Shown: positions 11,808-24,088, numbered from the stretch's first letter. The stretch is DNA of 64,000 bases from Setomelanomma holmii (GCA_010015745.1 ML978161.1:1-64000), one strand, 5' to 3'. Made by a program: numbers and translations. The notes: a model not told the origin generated them from the letters alone.

Positions 11808-12784
11808 TCAGGTTCGTCGTCCGCAAGCTCTGGGTCTACCGCTTGACATGAGAAACCGTCTACTGAACCCGGGTGTATTGACGGTGTCTTGTACTGGCCT
11901 TGCTGCTGGCTACCGGGCTTCATCCTTCGGGCGATCTTTTGCCCTGGATGACGTGGTGTTATGAGTGTGGCTGTATGGATATGGCGTTGGTACGGAAGGA
12001 TGGTGCGAAAAGGGTCTCGAATTTGGGTCTGGAGTTTCGGTTTGGTGTTGGCGCACCCTCAAACGGTCATTTCCTATGTCGTCGAAGCAACCTCGGCTAT
12101 TAAGGAGTTTCCTAAGTACCAATGAACATCATGACCGCTTTCGATCCTAAGTCGCCTTCTGGCGCAGTATCATTGTCGGTGCTTTGGGTGTCATGTGATG
12201 TCGAGTCAGCAAGCTGCTGTTCTTCGCATCCACCCGGGGTCCTTCCCATCTTTCCTCTCCACATTCTGGAGGTCGCGACGATTCGTTCGACTAGCGTGGC
12301 TTGAACTCGCGCAACTCATTTCATTGTTCCCGAACTTGACACAGTTTTCTATTGTAGCATGATCATCAAGAGTAATTAGTCATTTGCGTCTCAATGCCAC
12401 TGTGACGATACGTTTCGCGAACGACCATATGCATTGAGGGCGCGAAACACAGTGCACGCTCATACAACATGCATCGACAGATTGCGAAGCAGTACTGTTC
12501 AGCTTTGCGCTTAGCGGCCATTAAGACGAGGACAAAAGGCTCAATTTACCTAAGTTAGCTGGTTGGCGGCTCTTGAGTACACCTCGCGATATCAATTTGC
12601 ACAAAACACGCGACCATCGAATTCTTCCCCACGTTGTCTGAGTACCGGCCCTTGGACGATATTGCAATTCCGAACGAACCTAGAGATCTGCACTAGACGT
12701 AACAGGCGGGTTTAAATACAATGTGGTGCCAGCCAAGAAGTCGTCCCGCTACAACCATCGATTCAAGCAGACGAGAAGTTCGCG
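11808..12784. other. Intergenic, nothing beyond a promoter
   Basis: The left part is the aquaporin 3' flank and the right part the promoter of the GDSL hydrolase gene. Short frames here carry no recognisable domain. Confidence 0.5.
12711..12718 (+). promoter_or_regulatory. TATA-like element of the GDSL hydrolase gene
   Basis: TTTAAATA lies about 70 bases upstream of the ATG at 12785. The spacing is plausible for a core promoter. This is a sequence match only. Confidence 0.35.
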
Positions 12785-14236
12785 ATGGTGTCAGTCGCTT
12801 TGACGGCTCTCGCGATACTGTTGCCTACAATCAACGAACGAGCGATTGGTTCGTCCCTAAAACGACAGGATGGCTACCACTGGATCAACACATGGACAAG
12901 CATGCCGCAACTCGTTGAGTCAAGCAATATGCCACCATCACCATTTATGAATCTGTCGAGAACTTCCCCAACATCTCACAATCGAGCTAACTCAAGCCCA
13001 GAGCTCAGGCGGAGTCCTCAAAGATGCCACGCTTCGCCAAAGTCTACATATGTCTGTCGGAGCCTCGAAGCTCATAATCGCAATCTCAAACACCTTCAGT
13101 GGCTCTGACCTCCCCATCACCGCTGCCTCCATTGGCTTACCTACGAACGGCGCTGCAGGTGTAAGTGGGATCCAAGCCTCTCCACTCGCGGCCGTTACCG
13201 TTGGTGGAAAAGCGAGCTTCATTGTGCCGAAAGGCCAGGCTGTTATCAGTGATGAAACTGCATTCGAAGTCAAGCCTCAAAGTATGATCACAGTTAATCT
13301 GTACAGCCAAGCAGGGCGGAGTGGAAGTAGTATTACGGGCCATCCTGGTAGTCGGACGACAAGCTGGTTCGTTGCTGGCAACAAAGTAAATGCTACGACT
13401 TTCCAGGGCACGAGCATTGTGCATTGGTACTTTATCAGTGCAGTACAAGCATACGTACCCCAGGACACACATTCCCTCGTCATACTAGGCGATAGCATCA
13501 CGGACGGTCGCGGCTCAGATGATAATAAGAACAATCGGTACATCCTATCCCTTTCCCTTTCCTCCATTTTCAACAAAAATGCACTCTACACGCATAGACT
13601 AATCCTCCCACACAGCTGGCCTGACCTCCTCCTCACCCGCCTCCAATCCACAAACCACACCAACCTATCCATCAACAACCAAGCCGCAGGCGGCAACACC
13701 GTTCTTAGCGGCGGTCTCGGTCCCACCCTGCTATCCCGCTACCAACGCGACGCCATCTCCCAGCCCGGGATCAAATACCTCATGATCTTCGAAGGCGTCA
13801 ACGACATTGGCGGCGGCGCAAACAGCGGTAGCACACTGGTAAGCTACGAATGTACAAAGTTGCGTATGAGACATACACTGACTTCGTACCTCCACCTATG
13901 TTAATTTCCATTGGCGACCAGCTGATCAAAGCATTCACTACCATCGTCGCCGACGCAAAGAAAGCCGGCTACATCACGACCGGGGGCACGATCACGCCTT
14001 TTGGCGGGAACAGTTATGCAGGAACGGAGAGGGAGAAGACACTGAAGCGCGTGAATAAGTGGATTCTGGAAAGCGGGGTGTTTGATTTTGGGGTTGATCT
14101 GGCGGGAATACTGGCGAGTAAGAGTAATCCGGAGACATTGGATGCAAGGTATAGCAGTGGGGATGGATTGCATCCGAATGTTGCTGGGTATCAGGCGATT
14201 GCGGATGGGTTTCCAGTTGAAATTTTCAAGGCGTGA
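12785..14236 (+). CDS. Secreted SGNH/GDSL-type hydrolase, 413 aa
   Basis: Exons are 12785-12954, 13004-13537, 13616-13838 and 13922-14236, and all join in frame. An N-terminal signal peptide (VALTALAILLPTI) is followed by a sugar-esterase-like leader domain (WINTWTSMPQL; KDATLRQSLHMSVGASK). The SGNH catalytic blocks are LVILGDSITDGRGSDD (nucleophile Ser), NNQAAGGN (oxyanion Gly), FEGVNDIG (oxyanion Asn) and DGLHPNVAGY (catalytic Asp/His). The order and spacing fit secreted GDSL lipases and acylhydrolases of fungi. The substrate, an acyl or acetyl ester possibly on a polysaccharide, is not readable. Intron 1 uses a weak donor (GTCGAG) but has a CTAAC branch site and restores the conserved frame. 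The last intron's acceptor at 13921 is the only AG that fits. These two junctions are the least certain. Confidence 0.87.
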
Positions 14237-14759
14237 GGTGTGGACTGGGGAAATGAGTGCTAGCATTGCGGTCGCGAGGACTGTGCGGCTGTGGAGGCAT
14301 GTATACAATGGGAAGAGCAAGTCTTTGGTATCTCGAGGGCTATTACGGTACAAGTCATAATCATGATGATATAGCTCCAAGGCTTGTAGCCATGCCATGA
14401 ACGCCAGCTTCAGCGCAAAACACTGCCAAAGCAAATGCCAATCAAATCGCCCACCATCAGAGTCCTCCAAATGTTCAAAGATGGGACCGAATGTCCATTC
14501 AATGGACCCAGAATGAATATGAGCGCCCTTGGCCATGTCCATGTAAATGCTAGATGCCCTTCCAATATCCGAAACAATGAGGTATCGATCGAGTATAACG
14601 CCTGTTCTCCGATAATGCTGATGGTATAATATAAAACGCTTTTCATGATAGCCGTACAAAGCTGAAGTGTCGAGTTCAGCCTGGTACGTGATCGCCCCTT
14701 TTTGTGTGCCGAGCCAGTGGGCGAGAGTCGCAGGTGTGTCGCCAGGGAACAAGTCGCTT
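14237..14759. other. Convergent 3' region between GDSL hydrolase and cdh1
   Basis: Two genes end towards each other across about 520 bases. A long minus-strand frame here (13901-14878) is antisense to the hydrolase's last exon and has no domain, so it is not taken as a gene. The stretch should hold both 3' UTRs. Confidence 0.5.
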
Positions 14760-16738
14760 CTAGCGGATGACCCCCCAATTGTCCATGCTGCTGAGACCTC
14801 CTGTACGCTCCTTCTTCTTGAATGCATTCCAGAAGCGGAGCGTCTCATCTCCAGCGCCAGTGACAATGACCTGCCCATCTGGGCTCATGGCTAAGTAGAG
14901 AACGCGATAGGTGTGACCAGTCAAGGACACTACCTGCTGCATGCTAGGGTACTTCCAGACTATGATTTGATTCTGGCTGTACCCATGCGTGGAGACGATC
15001 TCATTGCTGTTCTTGGACCATGCAAGGTTGCACACTTGGCTGCCAGTATCAAGACTGTTGATAAGGTTTGCAGGTGCTGTGGGTGGGATCGGTATATTGC
15101 TTGTACTCGAAGCCGATGCCGCGACTGATGCGGCAGCAAGGGAGGAAGCCGAAGGACCGTTGGAGGAGATGAGCGTGTTCCAGAATTTGATTGTTCGGTC
15201 CGCAGTACCACCGCCGCTAGCGAGTAGACCACGCTGATGAGGGCTCCAGGCGATCGCCTTGACAGCTGCTTGGTGCTCACTGAACTTGAAAGTCGGTTCG
15301 TCATTCAGCTTCTCCCACACCATGAGCTTGTTGTCGTTACCTCCCGAGGCCAGTTGCTGATCTTCGTGGTTCCATTTGAGTCCACAAATCTCTTGCTTGT
15401 GGCCAGAGAGCTTGCGAAGCCACTGATCAGGCTGTCGGACATCGCGATGGTAGATGGTACGATCCCTCGAACCGGAAGTCAGGATGTGTTCGTTCCAAGC
15501 AAGGGCACCGACTCGGGCCGTGTGACCCATCATGGTACGAAGCCGTCGTTGAGTCTGTGCATCCCAGATCTGCACTTGGCCTCGGTTTGTGCCTATTGCG
15601 ATGTGTGATCCCTATGCTAAGTTAGGATTGATGCGCGTGGTGAAAATGATGTTTGGCTTACTCGTTGTATCCAATTGACGCTGGTGACGGAGTCATCGGC
15701 AAGCTCACACAGCTTTGTTACACGACCGCTGCTTGAGTTCCACATGTATACACATGATCCCAAGCCGACGCCAAGGGTGTTCTGGCTGCCCCAATCCACG
15801 AGATTCAGATAAAAGTCATCCGCAAGATCTGGCGCATCGAGTACTTTGTAAGGCACTTTCGAAACGGCTCGTGGTGCTCGTTGAGGACTCAGAAGCATGC
15901 GCTGACTGCTGTACTTGATGGGCGATAGGCTGTAAAGCTCCGATCGCGCATTCATATTGAGTACACCATGTCGACTTGATGGCGTACGTGATGGCGTGGG
16001 CTGGCCGGAGTACGAGAAGAGGTTCTTGTGAGGTGTTGAAGGTGTACCTGAAGGCGGTGGTAGTGATGCTGCAGTTCTAGCTGGAGGCGTGTGTGAGCGA
16101 CCCGATCTCCGCATGTTGGCGCTGTCAGTTGGAGACAGACTCTGAGGGAACGCTTGAGGCACGGAGCCCTCGAACATCTCCTGGCGGAGGACCGCAGAAT
16201 AAGTCCTGTTCGCTTCCTCGGCTGATTCAATGTCAGTCTGATGTTCTGGCTCATTAGATGACAGTACATACTCTTCTGGAAATGTAGCTCGTTGTGAGGC
16301 GTGCGCCGCGCCCGAGATGGCGTTGCAGGTGATCCATCGTCGTGCAAGAGGTTGAAGCTGGCTTGAAGGTCTTGGCCTGCGCGATTTGGGATGAATCTGA
16401 ACGTTTGTTAGCTACCATGCTCGCATTTGATGTGCAAACCCGCAAACTTACCGGTCACCATATATGCGCGGGCGCTTGCGGCTCGGGCTTGCTGTTGGCG
16501 TTCGTTCTCTCACTCGACCGGCTTGCTCAAAGTGCTCGAGGGCTTTCGACAAGGCAGATGGATCGACAGGCTCAGAGTTCCGGTCGTGTCGGTTTGAGTC
16601 GAACGAGGCCTGGTTGCGCTTGTGCGTGGCTGTTGGCGGAGTCTTCGACTCTGGTGGGGAGATCAGAGTGGGTGTCGCAACGCCATCTTCAGCGAAGGCA
16701 GCCACTCCAGCGCCTCCTCCTATCTCTTCTTGCGCCAT
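14760..16738 (-). CDS. cdh1: APC/C activator Cdh1/Fizzy-related, 607 aa
   Basis: Exons are 16452-16738, 16272-16396, 15662-16221 and 14760-15611; introns are 55, 50 and 50 nt. Cdh1 recruits substrates to the anaphase-promoting complex at mitotic exit and in G1. The C-box DRFIPNR is assembled across intron 1. EEANRTYSAVLRQEMF follows, then a Ser/Pro-rich linker with many TP/SP sites, the kind of sites CDKs use to inhibit Cdh1. KVLDAPDLADDFYLNLVDW opens the seven-bladed WD40 propeller. The propeller includes GSRDRTIYHRDVR, SGGNDNKLMVW and TGAGDETLRFWN. The chain ends in the diagnostic Ile-Arg (GVIR) tail that docks on APC/C. One blade carries an Ala/Ser-rich insertion of about 35 residues (SAAASVAASASS-like). 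The absence of Cdc20-type linkers supports Cdh1 over Cdc20. Confidence 0.93.
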
Positions 16739-17634
16739 ACTGATCGTTGCGCTGAGCTGCGATCGCCAGCGTCGCGCTGTTGCCGCGGTCGAAGAGGTGA
16801 GGAACGTGGTTGTAGAGTTGGTCGCAAGTGGCGCGTCGCGGGAGGCCTGGTGTTGAAGCTAAATAGCTGTATAATATCGCTTGAAGGACAGGTGAAGTCG
16901 ACTTTGGTGGTAGGATATAGCAGTGACTGCGAGTTGGATCTTGGTAGCGATTGCGACGATAGCCCCTTGACCGTTTGTCTCTTGCCCAATGGCAGCGGTC
17001 CCAGCGCACAATATTACCAACAATAACAATTTTCCGCGTATTCGGCGCTGCGCATAGTAGTAGAATGGGTAGTATCGTCGTGCGTGGGTGGAAGCGATGG
17101 TGGGGTGAAGGTGTTGTTTTGGTGAGGTCGGAGCTCGACTGGACTGGTGAGCCGCAGAAACAGGGGAGCAATGATGGCGGCGGCCGTTGCGGCAAGGAAG
17201 GAGCGACAGGTGAGTTGAACGGCCGGTTGACGCAGGGCGTGCTCGAGCTGGGAGCACAGTGGTGAGAAGGGAAATTGGTGCAGCAGTGGCAGAGTTTATT
17301 CGCAAGCAGCGTGTTGTGGTGATGCGCGTGGGCCGGTTTCGTCACGTCGCTGTCTTTGTTTGGCTTGTCGCTGTTTTGAAGTTCGCACGCGTTGGCCTGC
17401 CACCAGAGCCAATCATATTCACTCGCGGTTCCACGCTAGTCTCCCACCGCATCATTGCGACCCTGCGACAGCCTCTCTCGCGGACCCCACACCGCCGCGG
17501 CCTCTGTGCAGACCTCCAGGCCCAATCCCATGCCCATAGCCAGACCGCTGCAAGGTACACTGCTGCAACATACCCCGACAACACGCCTTGCGACTTTCAT
17601 CTCGTCTTGCTTGATACTGTCGTGTGCTCGAGCC
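16739..17634. promoter_or_regulatory. Divergent promoter region, cdh1 / aspartyl aminopeptidase
   Basis: About 0.9 kb separates two start codons pointing away from each other. Long frames here (for example 17259-17888 plus and 16689-17345 minus) have biased composition, overlap each other and carry no domain. They are read as noncoding. Both promoters and 5' leaders must lie here. Confidence 0.55.
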
Positions 17635-19340
17635 ATGTCGACCAAGCCGTCCCTTGCAGCAGCCGAGGACTTTCTGTCCTTCGTCAATGCTTCACCTACT
17701 CGTATGTCTCAACACCTGAAGCTCTGATATGTATTGTGATTGACTTTACCAGCGTTCCATGCTGTAAAATCGGCGAAAGAGCGGCTAGAGAAGGCGGGCT
17801 TCAAGCAGATCAAGGTAGGTGTCACCAGGCTGTAGCGGGGCAGAAGTATTCCTTGGAGTTGCACAATACCCAGAATTGCTGCAGATAAGCTTCACCAATG
17901 TGTGCACCCGCACCAGGGATAATGATTCACGTCAGAGGCTGACCTCATGGCTAGGAGCGAGACTCGTGGGCACCGGCGCTGCACCCCGGCGGGAAGTACT
18001 ACCTCACGCGTAATGGATCGTCCATTGTCGCTTTTGCCATCGGCAAGAAGTGGAAAGCTGGCAATCCAATCGGCATGATTGGAGCGCATACGGATTCGCC
18101 CTGCCTCCGAATCAAGCCCGTGTCAAAGCGGCAGAGCGACGGCTTTCTCCAAGTAGCATGCGAGACATATGGCGGTGGTCTGTGGCACACCTGGTTCGAC
18201 CGTGATCTCAGCATCGCGGGTCGGGCCATGGTTCGTACAAAGGGCGGGAACATAGAGCAGCGATTGGTAAAAGTGGAGCGACCGATCCTGAGGGTGCCTA
18301 CCCTGGCGATTCATCTCGACCGCCAGGAGAACTTCCAGTTCAACAAGGAGACGCAGCTGTTCCCCATTGCTGGTCTGGTTGCCGCTGAGCTGAATAGGCA
18401 AGGCAAGACAGAGGAGTCCAAGGAGGAAGAGAAGAAGGATGGTCCATTCGAGCCACTTGCTGCGCCCACCCAGCGTCACCACCCATACATCGTCGATATC
18501 ATTGCAGAGGACGCCGGTGCCGATGCGAGCGATATCGTGGATTTTGAAATGGTTCTCTACGACACACAGAAATCTGTTGTTGGTGGTCTGAACAACGAGC
18601 TAATCTTCTCGCCAAGGCTGGATAACCTGATGATGACCTACTGCAGTGTCGAGGGTCTGATCCACAGTCTCTCCACGTCATCGGCATTGGAAAGCGACTC
18701 CACCATCCGCCTTATTGCTTGCTTTGACCACGAAGAGATCGGTTCGCAGACTGCACAAGGCGCCGACTCGAACCTCTTACCTGCCGTTGTTCGTCGTCTG
18801 TCTGTCCTGCCTGCATCAGAGAGCAGCTCAGACAAGTCGTACGACAAGATCGACGCCGACAGCGCTACTGCATATGAACAGACGCTGTCCACATCGTTCA
18901 TTATCTCGGCTGACATGGCGCACTCTGTACACCCCAACTACCCCGCAAAGTACGAGTCTCAACATCGTCCAGAGATGAACAAGGGTACCGTCATCAAGAT
19001 CAATGCCAATGCGCGGTATGCCACCAATACCCCGGGCATTGTCTTGTTGCAGGAGGCCGCTCGTCGTGCGAAGAAGGCTTCATCTAGCCTCTCATCGGCG
19101 AAAGAAGGCGTACCGCTACAGCTGTTCGTCGTTCGCAACGATTCTTCCTGCGGCAGCACCATTGGACCCATGCTATCAGCAGCCATGGGCGCTCGCACGC
19201 TGGATCTGGGCAACCCGCAATTGAGCATGCACAGCATTCGCGAGACTGGTGGTGCTCATGACGTGGAGCATGCCGTCAACCTGTTCGAGAGTTTCTTCAT
19301 AAACTTCGAGGAGCTAGAGAAGAAGATCATCGTCGATTGA
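17635..19340 (+). CDS. Aspartyl aminopeptidase (peptidase family M18), 504 aa
   Basis: Exons are 17635-17701, 17753-17814 and 17955-19340; introns are 51 and 140 nt. The enzyme removes N-terminal Asp/Glu from peptides, usually in the cytosol or vacuole, as a large metal-dependent homo-oligomer. It starts SLAAAEDFLSFVNASPTPFH, typical of the family. GAHTDSPCLRIKPVS holds metal-binding His88 and Asp90. SPRLDNL carries a bridging Asp (about 266). CFDHEEIGS carries the catalytic Glu pair (about 303-304). ADMAHSVHPNY and GSTIGPMLSAAMGARTLDLG with MHSIRE complete the M18 set. An acidic/lysine insertion (EESKEEEKKD) follows the LFPIAG segment. The conserved GGKYYLTRNGSS begins right after intron 2. 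The long second intron ends at a TAG preceded by CTGAC. Confidence 0.93.
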
Positions 19341-19566
19341 CTACCCGATGTGAAGCTGTGATTGACTAAAAAAATGTAGATGTACTGAATGCAATCAATG
19401 TACGTGACGTACCTTTATATCTCGAGAAGTTGTCAAATGTAAATCCGAGGCTCAGGGTCCACGCCAAGCACCCCACCATGTCATCGTTCAGCCTCAGCTG
19501 GGATGCTCTTCAATATTTGTTGATCTTGCGCAATTCGCGTCCTACCTCCTAACTCACTTCAGCGCA

Positions 19567-20722
19567 ATGACAGCAAAACCTCAGTTTCTCTCTGGCGACA
19601 AAGCCGCTGTTGATGAGTTCCTTTCGAGGTTCGATGTGAGCACCTCATGCTGCCCCACCATGCCTGCACTGACGATTCTATGAAGGTCTTCCTCTTCGAT
19701 TGTGATGGTATGAGCGCACCTTCTTCACGAATCTGATGTCGTCCGCTTCGAAACCTTTGACAACGAATATGCGGCAGTCCACTGATTGTGAAGAAGAATA
19801 GGCGTTCTCTGGTCTGGCGATCACCTATACCCAAAAGTGCCGGAGACACTGGAGATGCTAAGAAGCAAAGGTAGGTCGATGTATGACGCTGGTACAATCC
19901 GTATTGACGCAAAGCAGGGAAACAGCTCGTCTTCGTTACCAATAATAGCACCAAGTCGCGCGCAGACTACAAGAAGAAGTTCGACAAGCTCGGGATACAG
20001 GCTTCAGCGGTGCGTGCATCCTTTGTAGCAGGAGCTTCCAGCTGACAGTCGTTCAGGAGGAAGTCTTCGGATCGTCATACAGCGCTGCCGTGTACATTGC
20101 GCGCATCCTCAAGCTACCTGCCCCGAAGAATAAGGTGTTCGTGCTAGGAGAGACTGGTGTCGAACAGGAGTTGGAAACTGAGGGCGTCCCGTACATTGGT
20201 GGCACAGATCGCGAGTACCGACGTGATATCCGTATGCCGGAGGACTTCGACGACATTTCCAACGGGAAGCTGCTGGATCCAGATGTCGGCGTCGTGCTGA
20301 GCGGACTCGATTTCCACCCCAGCTATCTCAAGACCGCAATAGCCTTCCAGTATCTGCAGCGCGGCGCAGTATACCTAGCGACAAACATCGACAGCACTTT
20401 GCCGATGTCGCACACTCTCTTCCCAGGTGCTGGGTCTTCAGGTGCTGCTCTAGAGAGAGCCATTGGAAGGGCGCCTTTGTCCTTGGGCAAGCCGAGTCAG
20501 GCCATGATGGATGCTGTCGAAGGAAAGTTCCAATTCGACCGCAGCAGGACTTGCATGGTCGGAGATCGCCTCAATACGGATATCCAGTTTGGCATTGACG
20601 GAAAGCTCGGTGGGACCTTGGCTGTTCTGACTGGTGTGAGCAAGAAGGAGGATTTCCTGGCTGAAGGCGCGCCGACTGTGCCAATGGCATATGTAAATAC
20701 ACTGGGCGACCTCTTGGGTTGA
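19567..20722 (+). CDS. HAD phosphatase, PHO13/phosphoglycolate phosphatase type, 305 aa
   Basis: Five exons: 19567-19635, 19686-19707 (22 nt), 19802-19870, 19918-20009 and 20057-20722, all in frame. HAD motif I is FLFDCDGVLW, spread over exons 2-3, with nucleophile Asp28 and acid/base Asp30. Motif II is VFVTNNSTKSR. The C2-type cap follows (VFVLGETGVEQEL...SGLDFHPSYL). Motif III Lys lies in SLGKPSQAMM, and motif IV is CMVGDRLNTDIQFG. This is the 4-nitrophenylphosphatase / 2-phosphoglycolate phosphatase family, which repairs toxic side products of glycolysis and may act as a protein phosphatase. It lies about 225 bases downstream of the aminopeptidase on the same strand. The length equals the family norm, and no key residue is missing. 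Confidence 0.93.
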
Positions 20723-20963
20723 ATCGCGTCTTGCTAAGAAGCAACGCGAGGAGAGAGTCGTAGACAAGCATAGAAATCATAGACACGATCAACACTAGAT
20801 CGAGCTACGAGCCAATCCATGATGCTGGTCGTTTTGATGCGTGGATGGCGCGTGGCTCGCATGTGGCTTAGCGTTACGCGTCGCGCTTTCCACTTTACGC
20901 GATGCGCCATCATCGCATGCTCAGAATGCAGCACAACATCCCAAGTCCCCCATTCAGCCCACA

Positions 20964-22592
20964 ATGATCCGCAACGACTATTCCAGAGTCGATCCCAAGC
21001 GACGAGCGAACCTCGATCACAAGAAGAGGCAATTCGCGACAGCCGAGTTCAAGCAGCAAAACTACGATCACCGGCTGAACTTCTACGTCCTACCACCAAC
21101 TGCTGAAATCACATTAGAGGAGTTCGAGACGTGGGCAATCAACCGATTGAAGGGTGCGCATACATCCAAACCGGAACTCATCATGATTCATCGCTAACTG
21201 ATCACAATAAGTTCTCTCTGAGCTCGAAGCATGCAGTTTCCGCAACAAAGGCCCTGAAGAGACGGCCGAATACATGAAGAGCATCTTGGACAAGTACCTC
21301 CCACTACGATCAGACTCGTCGCGAAGTCAGAAGCTGCAAGATGAACGACGGAAAGACCACTACTCACACTTCATCCTACGATTGGCCTTCTCATCGACGG
21401 AAGATCTGCGACGGCGGTTTTCGCGGTTGGAGACGATGCTTTTCAGGCTGAGATACAAGGATGACGATGTACGGGAGCGACAAGAATTCGTACGCATTCT
21501 AGATCTCGAATGGGATGAGGTCAAGGAAGATGAGAAGAGGGAGCTGAGAGAAGACCTCTTGGCTGCGGGTGGGCAGAAGAAGGGCGAGGAGCAAGAATGG
21601 TTCAAGGTGGATTGGGAGAGAGTGCCGGAGCTTGTCGAGCAGAGGAGGGTACTGTTGAAGAGGGGCAAGGCATACGTCCCACAACGAGAACAAATGAGCT
21701 TAGTGGTGGCTGAGTTTACAAAGAAACTTGACGAGGCTCTTGAGGTATGTCCAACCCGCTACAAACACCAATAAATCTTCCACTAACAAGAACCCAGCTC
21801 ACAGCCCGTGCCCTCCCCCGCCTCGACGAAGACGACCGCCTCGCCCCCATTCTTTCCCACCTCTCACAATCCTTCACCGCCCCAGATGCCGCATACTCCT
21901 CATCCGACGCAAACATCGACGGCCTCTCCGCCATCCGCGCAACCAGCATCGACACCCTCTCCCAAAACTTCCCACTCTGCATGCGCAATCTCCACATGAC
22001 GTTACGCGAGAACTCACATTTGAAGCACTTCGGCCGTCTCCAATACACACTTTTCCTCAAAGGCATCGGCCTCAGCCTAGACGAGTGCCTAGTCTTCTGG
22101 CGCCGCTCTTTCAAACTCATCGACGACGACAAATTCCAAAAAGAATACAAGTACAACATCCGCCACTCGTACGGCGACGTCGGTGGCGATGCCAATCGCC
22201 GAGGGCGCGGATACACGCCGTACTCGTGCCAGAAACTTCTCACTGAGCCTGTTCCTGGCCCAGGTCAGGCACATGGGTGTCCGTACCGCACATACAAGCC
22301 CGAGAACCTGATTCCGTTACTCCAGCGCGTGGGCGTGAACGATCGCGACGTGCTCAAGACGGTGAAGGAAGATGTCGGGAAGCAGAGGTATCATGTTGCG
22401 TGTAATCGCGTGTTTGAATGGAGTCATAAGCGCGAGATTAAGAAAGTGAAGGATGATGGGACTTGGAGTGCGACGGATTTGGATACGATTGTGCATCCGA
22501 ATACGTATTTTAAGAGGAGTTGGTTGCTGAAACATCTGGGTGAGGGCAATGTAGGGGTCGTTACTGGTGGGGATGTTAAAATGGAGGAGTAA
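20964..22592 (+). CDS. pri2: DNA primase large subunit (Pri2/PriL), 505 aa
   Basis: Exons are 20964-21153, 21212-21744 and 21798-22592; introns are 58 and 53 nt with CTAAC branch sites. The protein partners the catalytic primase in the polymerase alpha-primase complex and helps start RNA-DNA primers. The N-terminal helical domain (FYVLPPTAEITLEEFETWAI; DHYSHFILRLAFSSTEDLRR) is followed by the C-terminal iron-sulfur domain. The four cysteines that hold a 4Fe-4S cluster are visible in FPLCMRNLH, PYSCQKLL, HGCPYRTY and YHVACNRVFEW. GRLQYTLFLKGIGLSLDECLVFWRRSF is the most conserved segment (27 residues, near 22030-22110; LFLKGIGLSLDE is its core). The end, HPNTYFKRSW, matches family members. Length and domain order are normal. 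Confidence 0.95.
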
Positions 22593-23377
22593 CGAGGGCT
22601 TGATGATGGAATGGTTTGGCTATGGCACTGGGTTGTGGATTCGGGAGGGAAAGGAACGGGTCTGGCGTATGGAGTTGCCAAGGTCTTATGCCCTTTGAAT
22701 GTTTGAAGGATAGCATTGTCCTTGTGAGCTTTATGCAGTCACTTTGTGTAGGTCCCTTCTCTCACGACCACAGACATGAGTCTTTGGCATTGAAACTTGC
22801 ACATGCACACATTTCCACAACCAACTGATCACCGTATACCAGCAAAGGATGTGCCGAACTTGTTCACGAATCTTCCCGGTATTCCTCGAAACCTGCTATA
22901 TCCAATACATGCAGGTATGAAGCCAAGCATACACAGATCTCGCCGCTGACCGAACGATCATCACTGCCATGATATACCGTCCAAGTCCTTGTTGGGAAAA
23001 TCCTGGACCTGCCTCAAGGTCAAGTATACACATACAATGCGTTTGGTGAGTGCTTTCCACACTATGTAGGCTGATGGTTTGCAGCCCTTGAAAAGCGCCG
23101 TTTTTGGCGACTTGAGATATTGGTGGAGGACTATGTATATGAATCACACCTACGAGGTGCAAGATTGAGCGCTTATCTCTGGATTTGCATGCTTCAGACA
23201 TCGCCATCTGACGATCTAGACTGCTCATTTTGCTTTCGGGTCTGCTGGCGCTGCCCAACGGTGGTTTGGAAAAGTCAGGCACATAGAGAGCCTCTCCTAG
23301 CCTTGCTCCGCACCTGACTACGATCGCGCTCCTTGTCTCCCAGAATACAGTAAAGCACCCGCCTCGTTCCCATCACG
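22593..23377. other. Intergenic, nothing recognised
   Basis: Short frames on both strands show no domains. The last 40-50 bases before 23378 are CT-rich and look like a leader of the coiled-coil gene. Confidence 0.5.
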
Positions 23378-24088
23378 ATGTTTCGAAACAAGAAAAAGCC
23401 CGAGCTCGAACGCATCGAACGCCAACGCGCCGAAAGTGAGCTCGAAGCTCGGCGAAACCAGGCATATCAAGATGAGCTGCATCGCCAAGAGATCGAACGA
23501 CAACGTCGCACACTGCGCGAGCAACTTCGTGCGCAGAAAGAGCTTGAGCTTCGAATGGCAAGGGAGAGAGACGAGGCCAGTCGGCGAGAAGCAGAAGCCG
23601 AACGACGCAAGGCCGAAGCCCGGCAACGAGAAAATGAGCGACTATTCAAAGAAGCAGAGAAGAAACGCATGAAGCTCGATTGCCAAGCTGCAGAGCGGAA
23701 GAAAGATGAAGAAAAGATAAGCAGGTTGGAGCAGGCCTCCCCGGAGACGTTACGCGACTTGCGTGAGCTTATACGCGATCGGTTCGAGCGGGACGTGAAG
23801 ATTTGGAGCAGGCGAGGCGCGAGGAGACCGGATCGCCCGATCATACAGACGAATATGGATAGAGCAGATGCGATCATGGAAGAAATTCTGATTATGATCG
23901 ATATGTGGGGTGACAACAGCGATGGTCGCTGGGACGAGGAAGACTGGGAGAAGGTGCAAATCATTCGTACAAAGCTGTATCCAATCGCCCATGGGCAGAT
24001 AAAGCATAATCTAGAATATTGGTCGAGTGGAACCTCGGCTGTCTGCGTCTACATTGGACTATATGTGACAAAGATCGATGGGAGCTGA
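23378..24088 (+). CDS. Charged coiled-coil protein, unknown function, 236 aa
   Basis: This is a single-exon frame that starts MFRNKKKPELERIERQ. Residues 8-125 are a continuous Arg/Glu/Lys/Ala-rich helix, with repeated ERR/EAE patterns typical of a long coiled coil. A compact C-terminal part follows (about 127-215) with SPETLRDLRELIRDRFERDV, DRADAIMEEILIMIDMWGD and WDEEDWEKVQIIRTKLYPI. The mix looks like a structured domain rather than random frame. No known family is recognised. It resembles lineage-specific fungal proteins, but that is an impression. Coding status is supported by length, low Cys and the absence of alternative long frames on the plus strand. Confidence 0.65.
   Translation: MFRNKKKPELERIERQRAESELEARRNQAYQDELHRQEIERQRRTLREQLRAQKELELRMARERDEASRREAEAERRKAEARQRENERLFKEAEKKRMKLDCQAAERKKDEEKISRLEQASPETLRDLRELIRDRFERDVKIWSRRGARRPDRPIIQTNMDRADAIMEEILIMIDMWGDNSDGRWDEEDWEKVQIIRTKLYPIAHGQIKHNLEYWSSGTSAVCVYIGLYVTKIDGS

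Noticed and set aside
13901..14878. 325-aa minus-strand frame
   Set aside because: It overlaps the last exon of the GDSL hydrolase and the end of cdh1, has no domain, and follows from codon bias on the other strand.
17259..17888. 209-aa plus frame upstream of the aminopeptidase
   Set aside because: Mixed composition, no domain, and it runs through the first exons and introns of the aminopeptidase in another frame.
21728..22246. 172-aa plus-strand frame rich in Arg and Pro
   Set aside because: It is an alternative frame over the primase large subunit exons, which carry the conserved iron-sulfur cysteines.
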